Shown in pieces: positions 1-8,596 of a stretch of DNA of 64,000 bases (its first letter is position 1; each line of letters opens with the position of its first letter). The position numbers were made by a program, and so were the translations under genes. The notes below the pieces were generated by a model, which saw nothing but the letters and a program-made list of their open reading frames with translations, was not told the origin of the DNA and searched no databases. This DNA comes from Candidatus Cloacimonadota bacterium (GTDB lineage Bacteria > Muiribacteriota > UBA6191), in the NCBI GenBank assembly GCA_019454875.1, contig JACFNL010000006.1, positions 1 to 64,000 of the forward strand, read 5' to 3'.

Positions 1-2
1 CT

Positions 3-485
3 TTGGCGGAACGGGCCCAGGATGTTTATTCCAAAAAATGCCAGGCCAACAAAACCTTAACTGAAGTGTTTGAATGGGCATTAAATGAGGCTCTTAACAA
101 ATATGACCCTATAATTAAGGCAGAAAGGGCAGAATCTAAAAAGAAATCTGTCACGGTAAAAGCTGCCCCAGCCAGTAAGTCTGACTCAACAAGTCAGTCT
201 GTCACAGATAACAAAAGAGAACACATCCCACAGCATATTTTAAATCAGGTGGTTTTAAGAGATAAGGGCCGTTGCAGCTTTCAAAATCATGGGAGAAGGT
301 GTCATCACAGACGGTTTCTGGATATTCACCATATCAAACCCGTGAAGGATGGGGGCCAGAATACGGTTAAAAATCTGGCCACCCTTTGTGAAACACATCA
401 TATTTATCTTCATCATAAGGAAGAAATTGACAGATCTTTGGCACTGATCAGGAAGCTTCGCCTTGAGCAGGGGATCAGGGGATAA
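3..485 (+). CDS. HNH endonuclease, probably 5'-truncated by the window edge
   Basis: The C-terminal half is an HNH nuclease domain: VVLRDKGRCSF, then DIHHIKPVKDGG supplying the paired histidines, then NLATLCETHH supplying the Asn and distal His. This is a metal-dependent DNA-cleaving fold. The N-terminal 75 residues are Lys/Ser rich and look like a linker, with no recognised domain. The frame is open to the window edge and the first possible start is a TTG at base 3, so the real start is probably outside the window. HNH domains of this type occur in stand-alone nucleases and in mobile or defence loci. The decayed ATPase gene just downstream supports an accessory locus. Substrate and role are unknown. 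Confidence 0.75.
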   Translation: MAERAQDVYSKKCQANKTLTEVFEWALNEALNKYDPIIKAERAESKKKSVTVKAAPASKSDSTSQSVTDNKREHIPQHILNQVVLRDKGRCSFQNHGRRCHHRRFLDIHHIKPVKDGGQNTVKNLATLCETHHIYLHHKEEIDRSLALIRKLRLEQGIRG

Positions 486-491
486 AATCAC

Positions 492-967
492 TTGCGGCTA
501 TATTTTGACTATGCTGGACAAAGATCAACAGCCCCTACTTTATTACTGGATATGGTTAAGGAGTTGTTTTCCCAGCATACGAGAGAGAGTGGACAGGACC
601 TGGAGTCTGGCCTGGTCGAAGAAGTTTATCGATTAAGCTGTGGTCAACCCTGGCTTTGTAATGCCCTGGGTGAACAGATGTGCTTCAAGTTGTTTCCCAA
701 GGAGCGGATATTAAGGCAAGAGCATTTAAAAGCTGCTAAAGAAGCCCTGATTTTAGCCCGTACCACTCATCCTGTGAAATTAAGATATACCGGGGCCGTG
801 AGACTTTAAATGAGGGCTTAACCCAGTTAAGCGGGTATTTGAATCAGCTTGGGTTGCGTGAGGGCTATCTTTTGATCTTTGACCCACGAAAATTACCCTG
901 GTCAAAAAAGATTCGCAAGGCTAAAAAGAAGGTATTGGACAAAACCATTCTGGTGTACTGGCAGTAA
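492..967 (+). pseudogene. Frameshifted C-terminal remnant of an AAA family ATPase
   Basis: The first frame (492 to about 795) encodes SCGQPWLCNALGEQMCF followed by AKEALILARTTH, a conserved stretch of bacterial ATP-binding proteins downstream of their Walker motifs. After about 795 the match continues in another frame (ETLNEGLTQLSGYLNQLGL, then EGYLLIFDPRKLPW) and ends at the TAA at 965-967. That ending is typical of the same family. There is no Walker A or B, so the N-terminal half is missing as well. The gene is therefore both truncated and frameshifted. No functional product is expected. Confidence 0.7.
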
Positions 968-998
968 GCTTTGGTTGTTGCTATGTTAAACTGTATCC

Positions 999-2675
999 AT
1001 GAAAAAGATTCCTATTGGCCACAGTGATTATAAAACAATTCGCTCCAATCCAGAGCTTTTGTATGTAGATAAAACCGATCTGATTTCTGAATTTTTGGAA
1101 GACCACTGTATGGTCCTTTTAATCACCCGTCCCCGCCGCTTTGGGAAAACCTTAAATCTTTCCACCCTCAGGTACTTTTTTGATCAGGAAAACGCCCAAG
1201 AAAACCGTAAACTTTTTGAAGGTCTCAAGGTTTTTAAAAATAAGAAGGCTATAGCCGAGCAGGGTACAAGGCCAGTGATTTATCTGACATTTAAGGACTT
1301 GAAGGAGAGAAGCTGGCTTGATTTGGAGCAAAAACTTAGGTATTTGTTTGCTGAGTTAGTCATTCCCTGGACTCGGTCCAATGATTTGTTACTGGATGCT
1401 CCAGACCAGGAATTTTTACAAAACATTCGCTGGGGCAGGGTTCCCACAAGCGGTTTGGCCGACACCTTGAAGTTTTTGTCGCGAATCCTTGCCTCACACT
1501 ATAAGGTCACCCCTCTCATTTTAATTGATGAATACGATGTTCCCCTTCAATCCGCCTGGGCAGAAGGCTACTGGGATGAGGCCGTCACATTTTTTAGAAA
1601 TTTTTTTAGTGCTGGTTTTAAAGATAACCCTTATTTGTGGCGCGCTGTAATTACCGGTTGCCTTCGGGTTGCCAGAGAAAGCATGTTTACTGGCATGAAT
1701 AATCTGAAAGTCTGTGGGGTTTCAGCTACAGATTACTCCAGACACTTTGGTTTTACCGTATCTGAGGTCAAGCAGTTAATTCAGGACTATAACCTTTGTG
1801 CAATTGAGACTCAGATTGAGGCCTGGTACAACGGTTATCTGTTTGGGGAAACCACACTTTATAATCCCTGGTCCATTCTAAACCTTATGGATCAGCAGGG
1901 TGAATTTAGAAACTACTGGGTCAACACCAGTGGTAATGACTTAGTCAAAGAAATTTTAAGTAGAACGGGGGCGCAAGCCAAAAGAGAGCTTGAAGATTTG
2001 ATGACCGGCCAAAGCATAACGGTTTCTCTACAGGAGCAGGTCGTCTTCCAGGAAATAGAAAACACCTCAGCGAATCTGTGGAATTTTTTTTATTTCACGG
2101 GATACTTAAAGGCAGTTTCGATTCAAAAAAATGAGGAAGGGTTTTGGGTAGAGCTAAAAATTCCTAATCTGGAAATTAAACGGATCTTTTCTGACTCCGT
2201 AAAAATCTGGTTTCAGAAAAGTGAGTCCAATACCGTACTATCCAACCTGAAACATTCCTTGATGACTGGAAACACTGAGGATTTTGGCCTTATTTTTCAA
2301 AGGCTGGTCTTAGACAGCCTCAGCTATTTTGATACATCTGGCCATGAACCTGAGAAGTTTTATCATGGACTGGTTTTAGGTTTGATGGCCTATTATTCCG
2401 ATACCTGGCATATTCGTTCTAACCGCGAGTCCGGATATGGACGCTGTGACATTCTCATGACTCCTAAAAATTCAGATCACTACGGCATAGTCATGGAATT
2501 AAAAACCCATCATCCCACATTGGAGAAAGATTTGCGGGCCACTGCCCAAAAGGCCATAGAGCAGATTGAAAAAAAACAATATGAGCAGGAGCTGATCGCC
2601 AGTGGTGCCCAAAAAATTCTTAAGCTAGGGATTGGTTTTAAAGGCAAAGACCTCGAGATTCTAACAAAACCATAA
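999..2675 (+). CDS. AAA-ATPase-like / PD-(D/E)XK nuclease family protein, copy 1
   Basis: This 558-residue protein has the layout of the AAA-ATPase-like (PF09820) plus C-terminal PD-(D/E)XK nuclease (PF08011/DUF1703) family. It opens with IPIGHSDYKTIRSNPELLYVDKT, with the Walker-A-like RPRRFGKTLNLS near residue 45 and the Walker-B-like LILIDEYDVP near residue 175. The C-terminal nuclease signature is GRCDILMTPK followed by GIVMELKT, giving D and E-x-K. Members are often present in many copies and their function is not established; roles in defence or genome plasticity are only inferred. A second copy lies inverted at 5803-7476. The N- and C-terminal parts are nearly the same in both, but the segment after about residue 100 differs. 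Confidence 0.85.
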   Translation: MKKIPIGHSDYKTIRSNPELLYVDKTDLISEFLEDHCMVLLITRPRRFGKTLNLSTLRYFFDQENAQENRKLFEGLKVFKNKKAIAEQGTRPVIYLTFKDLKERSWLDLEQKLRYLFAELVIPWTRSNDLLLDAPDQEFLQNIRWGRVPTSGLADTLKFLSRILASHYKVTPLILIDEYDVPLQSAWAEGYWDEAVTFFRNFFSAGFKDNPYLWRAVITGCLRVARESMFTGMNNLKVCGVSATDYSRHFGFTVSEVKQLIQDYNLCAIETQIEAWYNGYLFGETTLYNPWSILNLMDQQGEFRNYWVNTSGNDLVKEILSRTGAQAKRELEDLMTGQSITVSLQEQVVFQEIENTSANLWNFFYFTGYLKAVSIQKNEEGFWVELKIPNLEIKRIFSDSVKIWFQKSESNTVLSNLKHSLMTGNTEDFGLIFQRLVLDSLSYFDTSGHEPEKFYHGLVLGLMAYYSDTWHIRSNRESGYGRCDILMTPKNSDHYGIVMELKTHHPTLEKDLRATAQKAIEQIEKKQYEQELIASGAQKILKLGIGFKGKDLEILTKP

Positions 2676-2980
2676 AAATAAACCACAAAATAGGTTGACA
2701 GATTCGACAAAAGAAAAAAATTTATTTCGATCGTGAAAAAAACTCTTGATCCTGACGAGTTACAGGCGTATTGTAAGTGTGTGCTCTCAAAGAGCTTTGA
2801 ATGATCCGAAACTTTAACCAAAGGTCAGGGCGGAAATCATAAGAAGTTGGGAGAGGGCCACCAGGATTAAGAGAACGCACTTAAAGGGAACTTGGACACT
2901 TTAGGCAAACTTCTCAGAATCCCGGGCAACACATACTGGTCAAGTCAAACAAGTTGAACCCTGGCTTATAGGAAACTATC
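2676..2980 (+). promoter_or_regulatory. 305-bp intergenic leader and likely promoter of the SLH porin
   Basis: No gene is seen here. A plausible sigma-70-type promoter is TTGATC at 2746-2751 and TATTGT at 2769-2774, spaced 17 bases. It would give a 5' leader of about 200 bases. Another -35-like TTGACA lies at 2695-2700 but has no good -10. A Shine-Dalgarno AGGA at about 2970 precedes the porin ATG. I found no convincing riboswitch or strong hairpin in the leader. A long leader would fit post-transcriptional control of an abundant outer-membrane protein, but that is inference. Confidence 0.35.
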
Positions 2981-4744
2981 ATGAGAAAATTTGCAATCGC
3001 CGGACTTCTGTCCGCAAGTGTATTGGCTACTACAGCCTCTGCTAACAAAGGTGTTTATAGCGATATGCCAGCTAACCACTGGGCATATGCTCAAATCAAG
3101 GCTCTGACTGACGCTGGAATCATCCGCGGCACAGGCTCTGGTAAATTTAATGGTGACGAAAAAATCAGCCGCTACGAAGCAGCTGTAATGGTTCATAACG
3201 GCGTTCAGCATGTTATGAAAGTAAAAGGCATGGGCGGCTCCATCGATCCAGAAATCATGGACACCTTAAACAGCCTGATTACTGAACTGACTGACGAATT
3301 GCAAGTTGCTGAAGTCAGAATCGAAGAAAACAGCGACGCTATTGCTCAATTGCGCCAGCATGTACACAACATGAACCGCGGATTCAACATGCCAGTTGGC
3401 GGTGGCCGCATTAAGTTCATGGGTCAGTCCATGTTCTCTCTGGTTTCCGGTGGAGACGACACTCAGTATGCCAGCACCAATGCTAATGCAGCTGGTACCC
3501 GTGAAGGTAGCAGCGAGTTCTTGGTTGATTATTTTGACCTGGGAATTGCAGCTGATATTGATTCCAAAACATCTTTCCATACCCGCGCCTCTGTTTACAC
3601 TGGCGGAAACGCCAATGGTGCAGTAGCTAACAACATCGCATTTGATGATTACATGTATTTTCATGTAAAAAACCTGTGGGACAGATGGGATATGACAATG
3701 GGTCGTATGTACATCCCTACTGGTCATGAAGTTGGCGGTGCTTTCCGAACTAATCCATACTTTATCACCAATTCATTGGTTGAGCAGATGTATGGCAACA
3801 TGATCACTGGTGCATTTTTTAACTACCAGACAGAATCCAAATGGAACTGGGGCCTGGCTATCCACAATGGCGATTTTGAAACCCCTGGAAACAGAGTACG
3901 CAATCACGCCAACCACAGCCGCCACCTGTTGACACCTAATGTTGCAGGAACTGGAGTCGCTCTGGCTGGTGGAGAAAATCAGGCATTTGTTGGTCTGAAT
4001 ACCACAGTATTTGCTGGAACAAGTGCTATACCTGCTGTAGCTGGTGCTGGCGTAAATGCTAATGGCGATGATGATTTTGGTTTCTTGGTTCAGGTTGGAA
4101 GATCACACAAGGGTGGAGATTTGAACTGGGATGTTACATATGTAACTAACGGTGCGGATTATCAGACCAGCAATGTGGTTAACCAGTTGGGTGGACAGGC
4201 CGAAATGGATTATTTCAATGTTGGTGCTACATATCGTGCTAACAAAGATTGGCAGTTCAGTGCTGAGTATACTGATGGTAGCATCCAGAACTATGTTCGC
4301 ACAGGCGCTGCTGATGCTGTTGGTCGCCAGGCATTTGTTGGTGGAGTTGCTGCTGCTGGTACTTTCGCTGGTGCCGCTGGTGTGGCTTCTGCTAACGGTG
4401 TAACTGTTGAAGACGATTTCACGACATGGTATTTGCAAGCCGTTTACAACTTGAACAGCAAGTCTACCTTGGCTCTGCGCTATGGTGAGCATGAAACAGA
4501 CAGAACAGGTGTTCGTGCAGTTGTTGCTGGTGTAAATCACAATGGAACATTTGACGACGAATTGAACGAGTGGGCATTTGCTTGGACCCGTAAAGTTTCT
4601 GATAATGGCACAATCATTGTTGAGTACACTCAGGTAGAAGTTGATCGCCTGAACGGTTTCAACGGTGGAGCTGCAAGAACCCTTACAGGTCGCGTAAGTG
4701 ATGATTTTGATGTCATCCGCGCTTCTTACAGAATCGATTTCTAA
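2981..4744 (+). CDS. SLH-domain outer-membrane porin
   Basis: This 587-residue protein has a clear signal peptide ending near ATTASA (residues 15-21). A single S-layer-homology domain follows at about 25-70 (YSDMPANHWAYAQIKALTDA, then GIIRG and ISRYEAAVMV). Next come a short coiled coil (about 85-120) and a long Gly/Asn/aromatic-rich region of alternating beta strands that ends in SYRIDF, a typical C-terminal beta-barrel signal. In cyanobacteria, Deinococcus-Thermus and Negativicutes such proteins span the outer membrane and bind the wall through the SLH domain. Alanine/glycine-rich stretches around residues 305-365 and 450-475 are probably external loops. The gene has its own Shine-Dalgarno and terminator and is probably monocistronic and abundant. 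Confidence 0.9.
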   Translation: MRKFAIAGLLSASVLATTASANKGVYSDMPANHWAYAQIKALTDAGIIRGTGSGKFNGDEKISRYEAAVMVHNGVQHVMKVKGMGGSIDPEIMDTLNSLITELTDELQVAEVRIEENSDAIAQLRQHVHNMNRGFNMPVGGGRIKFMGQSMFSLVSGGDDTQYASTNANAAGTREGSSEFLVDYFDLGIAADIDSKTSFHTRASVYTGGNANGAVANNIAFDDYMYFHVKNLWDRWDMTMGRMYIPTGHEVGGAFRTNPYFITNSLVEQMYGNMITGAFFNYQTESKWNWGLAIHNGDFETPGNRVRNHANHSRHLLTPNVAGTGVALAGGENQAFVGLNTTVFAGTSAIPAVAGAGVNANGDDDFGFLVQVGRSHKGGDLNWDVTYVTNGADYQTSNVVNQLGGQAEMDYFNVGATYRANKDWQFSAEYTDGSIQNYVRTGAADAVGRQAFVGGVAAAGTFAGAAGVASANGVTVEDDFTTWYLQAVYNLNSKSTLALRYGEHETDRTGVRAVVAGVNHNGTFDDELNEWAFAWTRKVSDNGTIIVEYTQVEVDRLNGFNGGAARTLTGRVSDDFDVIRASYRIDF

Positions 4745-4778
4745 TCAGTTGATTTGAAATTTTTCTGAAGAAAAATTG

Positions 4779-4812
4779 GCCCCTCTGGTCTTAGACCGGA
4801 GGGGCTTTTTTA
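4779..4812 (+). terminator. Rho-independent terminator of the porin gene
   Basis: A 12-bp stem pairs 4779-4790 with 4794-4805, with one G-T wobble and a 3-base loop, followed by a run of T from 4806. It starts 34 bases after the porin stop codon and has the full form of an intrinsic terminator. Confidence 0.9.
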
Positions 4813-4841
4813 TTGTTCTGACTTGTGGCAGACAATATGTC

Positions 4842-4871
4842 TTGACCCAATCCCAGAAGCAAACCTATACT
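4842..4871 (+). promoter_or_regulatory. Promoter placed for a leaderless transcript of the Rpn-family gene
   Basis: TTGACC at 4842-4847 and TATACT at 4866-4871 are spaced 18 bases, each 5 of 6 to the sigma-70 consensus. The ATG of the next gene starts only 7 bases after the -10, about where transcription should begin, and there is no Shine-Dalgarno sequence. This is the best example of the leaderless arrangement in the window. Confidence 0.6.
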
Positions 4872-4878
4872 TTTAGCT

Positions 4879-5799
4879 ATGAGAGCAGATACCTTTGTCA
4901 GTCCGTTCACCGATTTTGGGTTTAAAAAACTCTTTGGGGAAGAGTACAACAAAGATCTGCTGCTTGATTTTTTAAACCAGCTCTTACAAAAAGAGCAGGG
5001 CAATATTGTCTCTCTGACCTATCTTAAAAATGAGCAGTTAGGAAGGCACTCCAGTGATAGACGGGCCATTTTTGATTTGTACTGTGAAAATGAACGGGGT
5101 GAAAAGTTTATTGTTGAGATCCAGAAAACCAAACAGAAGTTTTTTAAGGATCGGACCCTTTATTATTCAAGTTTTCCCATTATTGAACAGGGACAGGTTG
5201 GGGCCTGGGATTTTGAGCTTCAGGCCGTCTATACGGTGGCAATTCTGGACTTTGTTTTTGATGAGGACAAGGATCTCCCGGAAAAGTATCGACACGACAT
5301 CAAGCTAAGCGACATTGAAACCAAAAAAGTGTTTTACGATAAACTGACCTTTATTTATCTGGAAATGCCCAAGTTCAATAAATCCATAGATGAATTAAAC
5401 ACCCGCTTTGATAAATGGCTTTATATATTAAAAAACCTGGAAAGGCTTCATCAAATCCCAGATAAATTTAAAGACCGCATCTTTGAAAAGCTCTTTAAGG
5501 CTGCCGAAATCGCCCAGTTCTCCAAAGATGAAAACATGGCCTACCAGGACAGCCTAAAGGTTTTTCGTGATCTCAAAAACTCTTTTGATACAGCCATTGA
5601 GGAAGGCCATCAAAAGGGCCTGCAAAAAGGTTTGGAACAGGGTCGGGCAGAAGGGGAAATTCGAGGCAAGCTATCTGCAATTCTTGATTTTTATAAAGAA
5701 GGAATTTTAGATAAAGAAGCGGCCGAGGGTAAAATGTCGGCCTTTTTAGGCAGTGGTTTTGATGAACTGGTAAAAGATTACCTGCTCGGTTTAAAGTAG
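4879..5799 (+). CDS. Rpn family recombination-promoting nuclease / putative transposase
   Basis: This 306-residue protein matches the PD-(D/E)XK 'transposase' family PF12784 (Rpn). It opens with FVSPFTDFGFKKLFGEE and carries the nuclease core FDLYCENERGEKFIVEIQK (D, then E-x-Q/K) at about residues 60-80, then FKDRTLYYSS. The C-terminus has a Gly/Gln/Glu-rich helical tail (residues about 240-262, GHQKGLQKGLEQGRAEGE) often seen in the family. Rpn proteins are DNA endonucleases that raise RecA-independent recombination in E. coli; recent work points to phage defence. No terminal inverted repeats or target duplications were seen, so I do not call an insertion sequence. The ATG appears to lie at the transcription start. 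Confidence 0.85.
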   Translation: MRADTFVSPFTDFGFKKLFGEEYNKDLLLDFLNQLLQKEQGNIVSLTYLKNEQLGRHSSDRRAIFDLYCENERGEKFIVEIQKTKQKFFKDRTLYYSSFPIIEQGQVGAWDFELQAVYTVAILDFVFDEDKDLPEKYRHDIKLSDIETKKVFYDKLTFIYLEMPKFNKSIDELNTRFDKWLYILKNLERLHQIPDKFKDRIFEKLFKAAEIAQFSKDENMAYQDSLKVFRDLKNSFDTAIEEGHQKGLQKGLEQGRAEGEIRGKLSAILDFYKEGILDKEAAEGKMSAFLGSGFDELVKDYLLGLK

Positions 5800-5802
5800 A
5801 TA

Positions 5803-7410
5803 CTATCCAGCCAGAATTTCAATCTTTTTTCCCAAAAAGCCAATACCCATTTTTAGAATTTTAGCCGCTCCCTGGCTTTTTAACTCCTGCTCATATTGAC
5901 GGTTTTCGATTTGGGCCAGGGCATTTTTTGCACAGGCTACAAGATCGGAGTCCTCGTAAGAATCCATGGTTTTAAACTCCATCACAATTCCATAATGGTC
6001 TGGATTTTTGGGAGTCATCAAAAGATCGCAGCGGCCAAGGCCGGATTCCCGGTTGGAACGAATATGCCAAGTATCGGAATAATAAGACATCAAACCTAAA
6101 ACCAGTCCATGGTAAAACTTCTCTGGTTCGTTGCCCGATGCATCAAAATAGCTTAGGGAAGTGTCGCAAAGTTTTCGTAGGGCTTTGCAAATTTCTGTTA
6201 CATTTCCAGACATTAGAGAATTTTTCAGATTGGGCAACAGTGCACTGGATTCACTCTTTTGAAACCACAATTGCACAGAATCTTCAAAAATGTGATGTAT
6301 CTCTAAATTAGGAATTTTTAACTGAACTCTGGTTTTAACAGCCTCAGAGGGGCCATCAATTTTTACGGCCTTTAAATATCCTGTGAAATAAAAGAAGTTC
6401 CACAGATTAGCCGGGGAGTTTTCAATCTCCTGAAACACTACATGTTCCTGTAATGGGACAGTAATGCTTTGGCCCGTCATCAAATCCTCAAGATCCCTTT
6501 TGGCCTGTGCTCCGGTTCTACTTAAAATTTCTTTGACAAGATCATTGCCACTAGTGTTGATCCAGTAGTTTCTAAACTCACCCTGATTTTTTAAAAGGTT
6601 TAGACTAGACCAGGGATTATAAAGCGTGGTTTCCCCAAACAGATAACCGTTGTACCATGCCTCAATCTGAGTATCAATTGCAGAAAGGTTATAGTCCTGA
6701 ATCAACTGTTTGACCTCTGGCACAGTAAAACCAAAATGTCTGGCATAACCTTTGGATGAGACAGAAGCCGCCTCCAGATTGTTCATACCAGTAAACATGC
6801 TTTCTCTGGCAACCCGAAGGCAGCCCGTGATTACTGCGCGCCACACATTGGGATTATCCTTAAAACCAGCACTAAAGAAGTTTCTAAAAAATGTGATAGC
6901 TTCATCCCAGTAGCCTTCTGCCCAGGCGGATTGTAAGGGGACATCGTATTCATCAATTAATATCAGGGGACCTGGACCGATTGAGGCATAGGCCCTAGTG
7001 AGGTTGAAAAGCAAATTACAAAAATCTGCAAAATTGCCCTGATTTTGAGAAACAATCAGAATGGGCTGTAGAAGTTTGTGTTCTACCTTTATAAGGGCCG
7101 ATAGGTGCTCCAGACTCATTCTTTGCAGAAGATCGTATAACATATCTTCCGTTTTGAGCCAGTCATTGGCCTTACAATCCTTAAATGATAAATGAATTAC
7201 CGGGCGAGTGCCTTGCAAGGCCATGACCTTTTCATTTTCAGAAACCTTAAGACCCTTAAAAAGTTTGCGGTTTTCTTGGGCGTTTTCCTGATCAAAAAAG
7301 TACTTGAGGGTGGAAAGATTTAAGGTTTTCCCAAAACGGCGGGGGCGAGTGATTAAAAGGATTTTGGCAGAATCAGTTAAAAATTCCTCAATCAGCTCCG
7401 TTTTATCCAC
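5803..7410 (-). CDS. AAA-ATPase-like / PD-(D/E)XK nuclease family protein, copy 2, disrupted 5' end
   Basis: This protein is homologous to the gene at 999-2675 along most of its length (RPRRFGKTLNLSTLKYFF, LILIDEYDVPLQSAWAE, GRCDLLMTPK, GIVMEFKT). The natural start is the ATG at 7474-7476, directly after the TAA of the upstream gene. Codon 3 there is TAG (7468-7470) where copy 1 has AAG, after which homology continues at once (IPIGHSDF). The coordinates given begin at the next usable start, a GTG at 7408-7410, which drops about 22 conserved residues. It may be a fresh pseudogene or may be expressed by re-initiation. The central 90 residues are unrelated to copy 1. Confidence 0.75.
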   Translation of the reverse strand: MDKTELIEEFLTDSAKILLITRPRRFGKTLNLSTLKYFFDQENAQENRKLFKGLKVSENEKVMALQGTRPVIHLSFKDCKANDWLKTEDMLYDLLQRMSLEHLSALIKVEHKLLQPILIVSQNQGNFADFCNLLFNLTRAYASIGPGPLILIDEYDVPLQSAWAEGYWDEAITFFRNFFSAGFKDNPNVWRAVITGCLRVARESMFTGMNNLEAASVSSKGYARHFGFTVPEVKQLIQDYNLSAIDTQIEAWYNGYLFGETTLYNPWSSLNLLKNQGEFRNYWINTSGNDLVKEILSRTGAQAKRDLEDLMTGQSITVPLQEHVVFQEIENSPANLWNFFYFTGYLKAVKIDGPSEAVKTRVQLKIPNLEIHHIFEDSVQLWFQKSESSALLPNLKNSLMSGNVTEICKALRKLCDTSLSYFDASGNEPEKFYHGLVLGLMSYYSDTWHIRSNRESGLGRCDLLMTPKNPDHYGIVMEFKTMDSYEDSDLVACAKNALAQIENRQYEQELKSQGAAKILKMGIGFLGKKIEILAG

Positions 7411-7476
7411 ATAGAGAAAGTCCGGAGCAGTGCGAATCTGCTGAAAATCACTGTGGCCGATGGGAATCTATTTCAT

Positions 7477-8568
7477 TTACAGTTCCAGCAGCAGTTTTTT
7501 GGCGATATGAAGCCCGGGGTGAGTTCGCAAGGCCTCGTTTAAGTTAATCTTGGCCAGATGTGCCTGTTCATTCAAGAGATTTAATACAGAAAGATTATAT
7601 AAAAGGTAGGGCCGACTTTGAGCATCGGTCATGGTTCTCACCGTGCTTTTAAGGGTTTCTTCAGCCAGGGCTGCCTGATTATCAGAATACAGGATAAGGG
7701 CCTCGAGATTTCTGGACTGTAGTATGTATTCATAGGACAAACCTCCAGCAGCTAGCAGAATATTCTGGTTCTGTCTTAAGGTGTAGAGAGCCTTTTGAGG
7801 CTGGTTCTCCATAAAGAATGCGTAGGCTAAGGAATAGGTGAGCTTCTGATATTCATCAGAAACTTTTAAAACATAACCGGGATCGGTGGCTTGCACGGCT
7901 TTGAGTGTATCCTGGTTTGAATGCAGGGTTTTGTGCTGATTTAAGGAGGATTCAAAGCCAGTAACAAGAATTTGGGAAGGGCTCGATATTGCCGGTGGTG
8001 CGATCAGGTAGATAGCTTTGTCCTTATGGATTGGATATGATTTATGAATGGGGGTGGAAGGCAGCTTAAAGTCTCCCTCAAACTGAGTTACAAAAATGGG
8101 TAGAAAAAAACTCAGATCATAGGTTTCCAAAAGATCATCCACCCGGGCTTTGAGTTGATTGCGCTGCCATAAGGCCTCATGCTGCCATACCTCATCAATT
8201 CTGGACTTTAGGCCAAGGTAAGGGGTTTTAAATGTAATTATAGCCTGTATGGATGATGGAAAAACTTCCTTATGGCTTACAATGTCCCACTGGAAACTGG
8301 TGCTGTTCTTCAGTTCAGCAATTGAGGCATTGGAATGAATTGCAGTGGCAGTGATTCCATCGGGCAGTTTTAAGGTTACACTTACATCCTGAAGGTTAAG
8401 GCCAATGGGAGTGAACCTGAGTTCGATGCGGGTCTTTTGATCCATCTGAGGATGACCACTGGAAACAAAATCCGCAGTATACCAGACAGGCAATCGAAGT
8501 CCTGGAATGGTGGCTAATGATTGAGTGATTAAGATCAGAAATAAGGTTAGGCAATGTAGTTGATTCAT
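7477..8568 (-). CDS. Secreted protein of unknown function with a TPR-like C-terminus
   Basis: I do not recognise this 363-residue protein. It has an N-terminal signal peptide (hydrophobic residues 5-18, cleavage near SLA-T). A beta-rich middle contains phrases such as VSVTLKLPDGITATAI that resemble extracellular beta-sandwich domains. The C-terminal third (about 235-363) is helical and repeated in TPR style (YSLAYAFFMENQPQKALYTL, YLLYNLSVLNLLNEQAHLAK). It probably acts in the periplasm or at the cell surface. Its stop codon abuts the original ATG of the downstream nuclease copy (TAA-ATG), so the two were co-transcribed. A TATTAT hexamer 7 bases before the ATG may place the transcript start at the start codon. 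Confidence 0.7.
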   Translation of the reverse strand: MNQLHCLTLFLILITQSLATIPGLRLPVWYTADFVSSGHPQMDQKTRIELRFTPIGLNLQDVSVTLKLPDGITATAIHSNASIAELKNSTSFQWDIVSHKEVFPSSIQAIITFKTPYLGLKSRIDEVWQHEALWQRNQLKARVDDLLETYDLSFFLPIFVTQFEGDFKLPSTPIHKSYPIHKDKAIYLIAPPAISSPSQILVTGFESSLNQHKTLHSNQDTLKAVQATDPGYVLKVSDEYQKLTYSLAYAFFMENQPQKALYTLRQNQNILLAAGGLSYEYILQSRNLEALILYSDNQAALAEETLKSTVRTMTDAQSRPYLLYNLSVLNLLNEQAHLAKINLNEALRTHPGLHIAKKLLLEL

Positions 8569-8575
8569 AAACCAT

Positions 8576-8581
8576 ATAATA
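8576..8581 (-). promoter_or_regulatory. -10-like hexamer immediately upstream of the secreted TPR-like gene
   Basis: On the minus strand TATTAT lies 7 bases before the ATG at 8566-8568 and no Shine-Dalgarno is present. A matching -35 is not obvious, so this is only a candidate leaderless promoter. Confidence 0.3.
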
Positions 8582-8596
8582 ACACATGCATTTTCT

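Larger units (their letters stand above)
999..7476. repeat. Inverted pair of homologous nuclease genes bracketing the porin and Rpn gene
   Basis: Copies 999-2675 (+) and 5803-7476 (-) are inverted relative to each other and share long nucleotide matches. One example is an identical run of about 28 bases around 1552-1580, matching the reverse strand near 6914-6942. They enclose about 3.1 kb carrying the SLH porin and the Rpn gene. This is a homologous inverted repeat of about 1.6 kb per arm, with a non-homologous patch in each. No shorter terminal repeats were recognised. Confidence 0.7.

Noticed and set aside
3266-4540. Minus-strand frames within the porin gene
   Set aside because: The porin is a full-length gene with a signal peptide, terminator and barrel signature; the opposite frames are shadows.
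4879-5799. Complete insertion sequence around the Rpn 'transposase'
   Set aside because: No terminal inverted repeats or target-site duplications were found; Rpn proteins are not classic IS transposases.
7468-7470. TAG read as an amino acid (recoding)
   Set aside because: TAG is used as the ordinary stop of several intact genes here (for example at 5797-5799 and 37234-37236), so recoding is unlikely.
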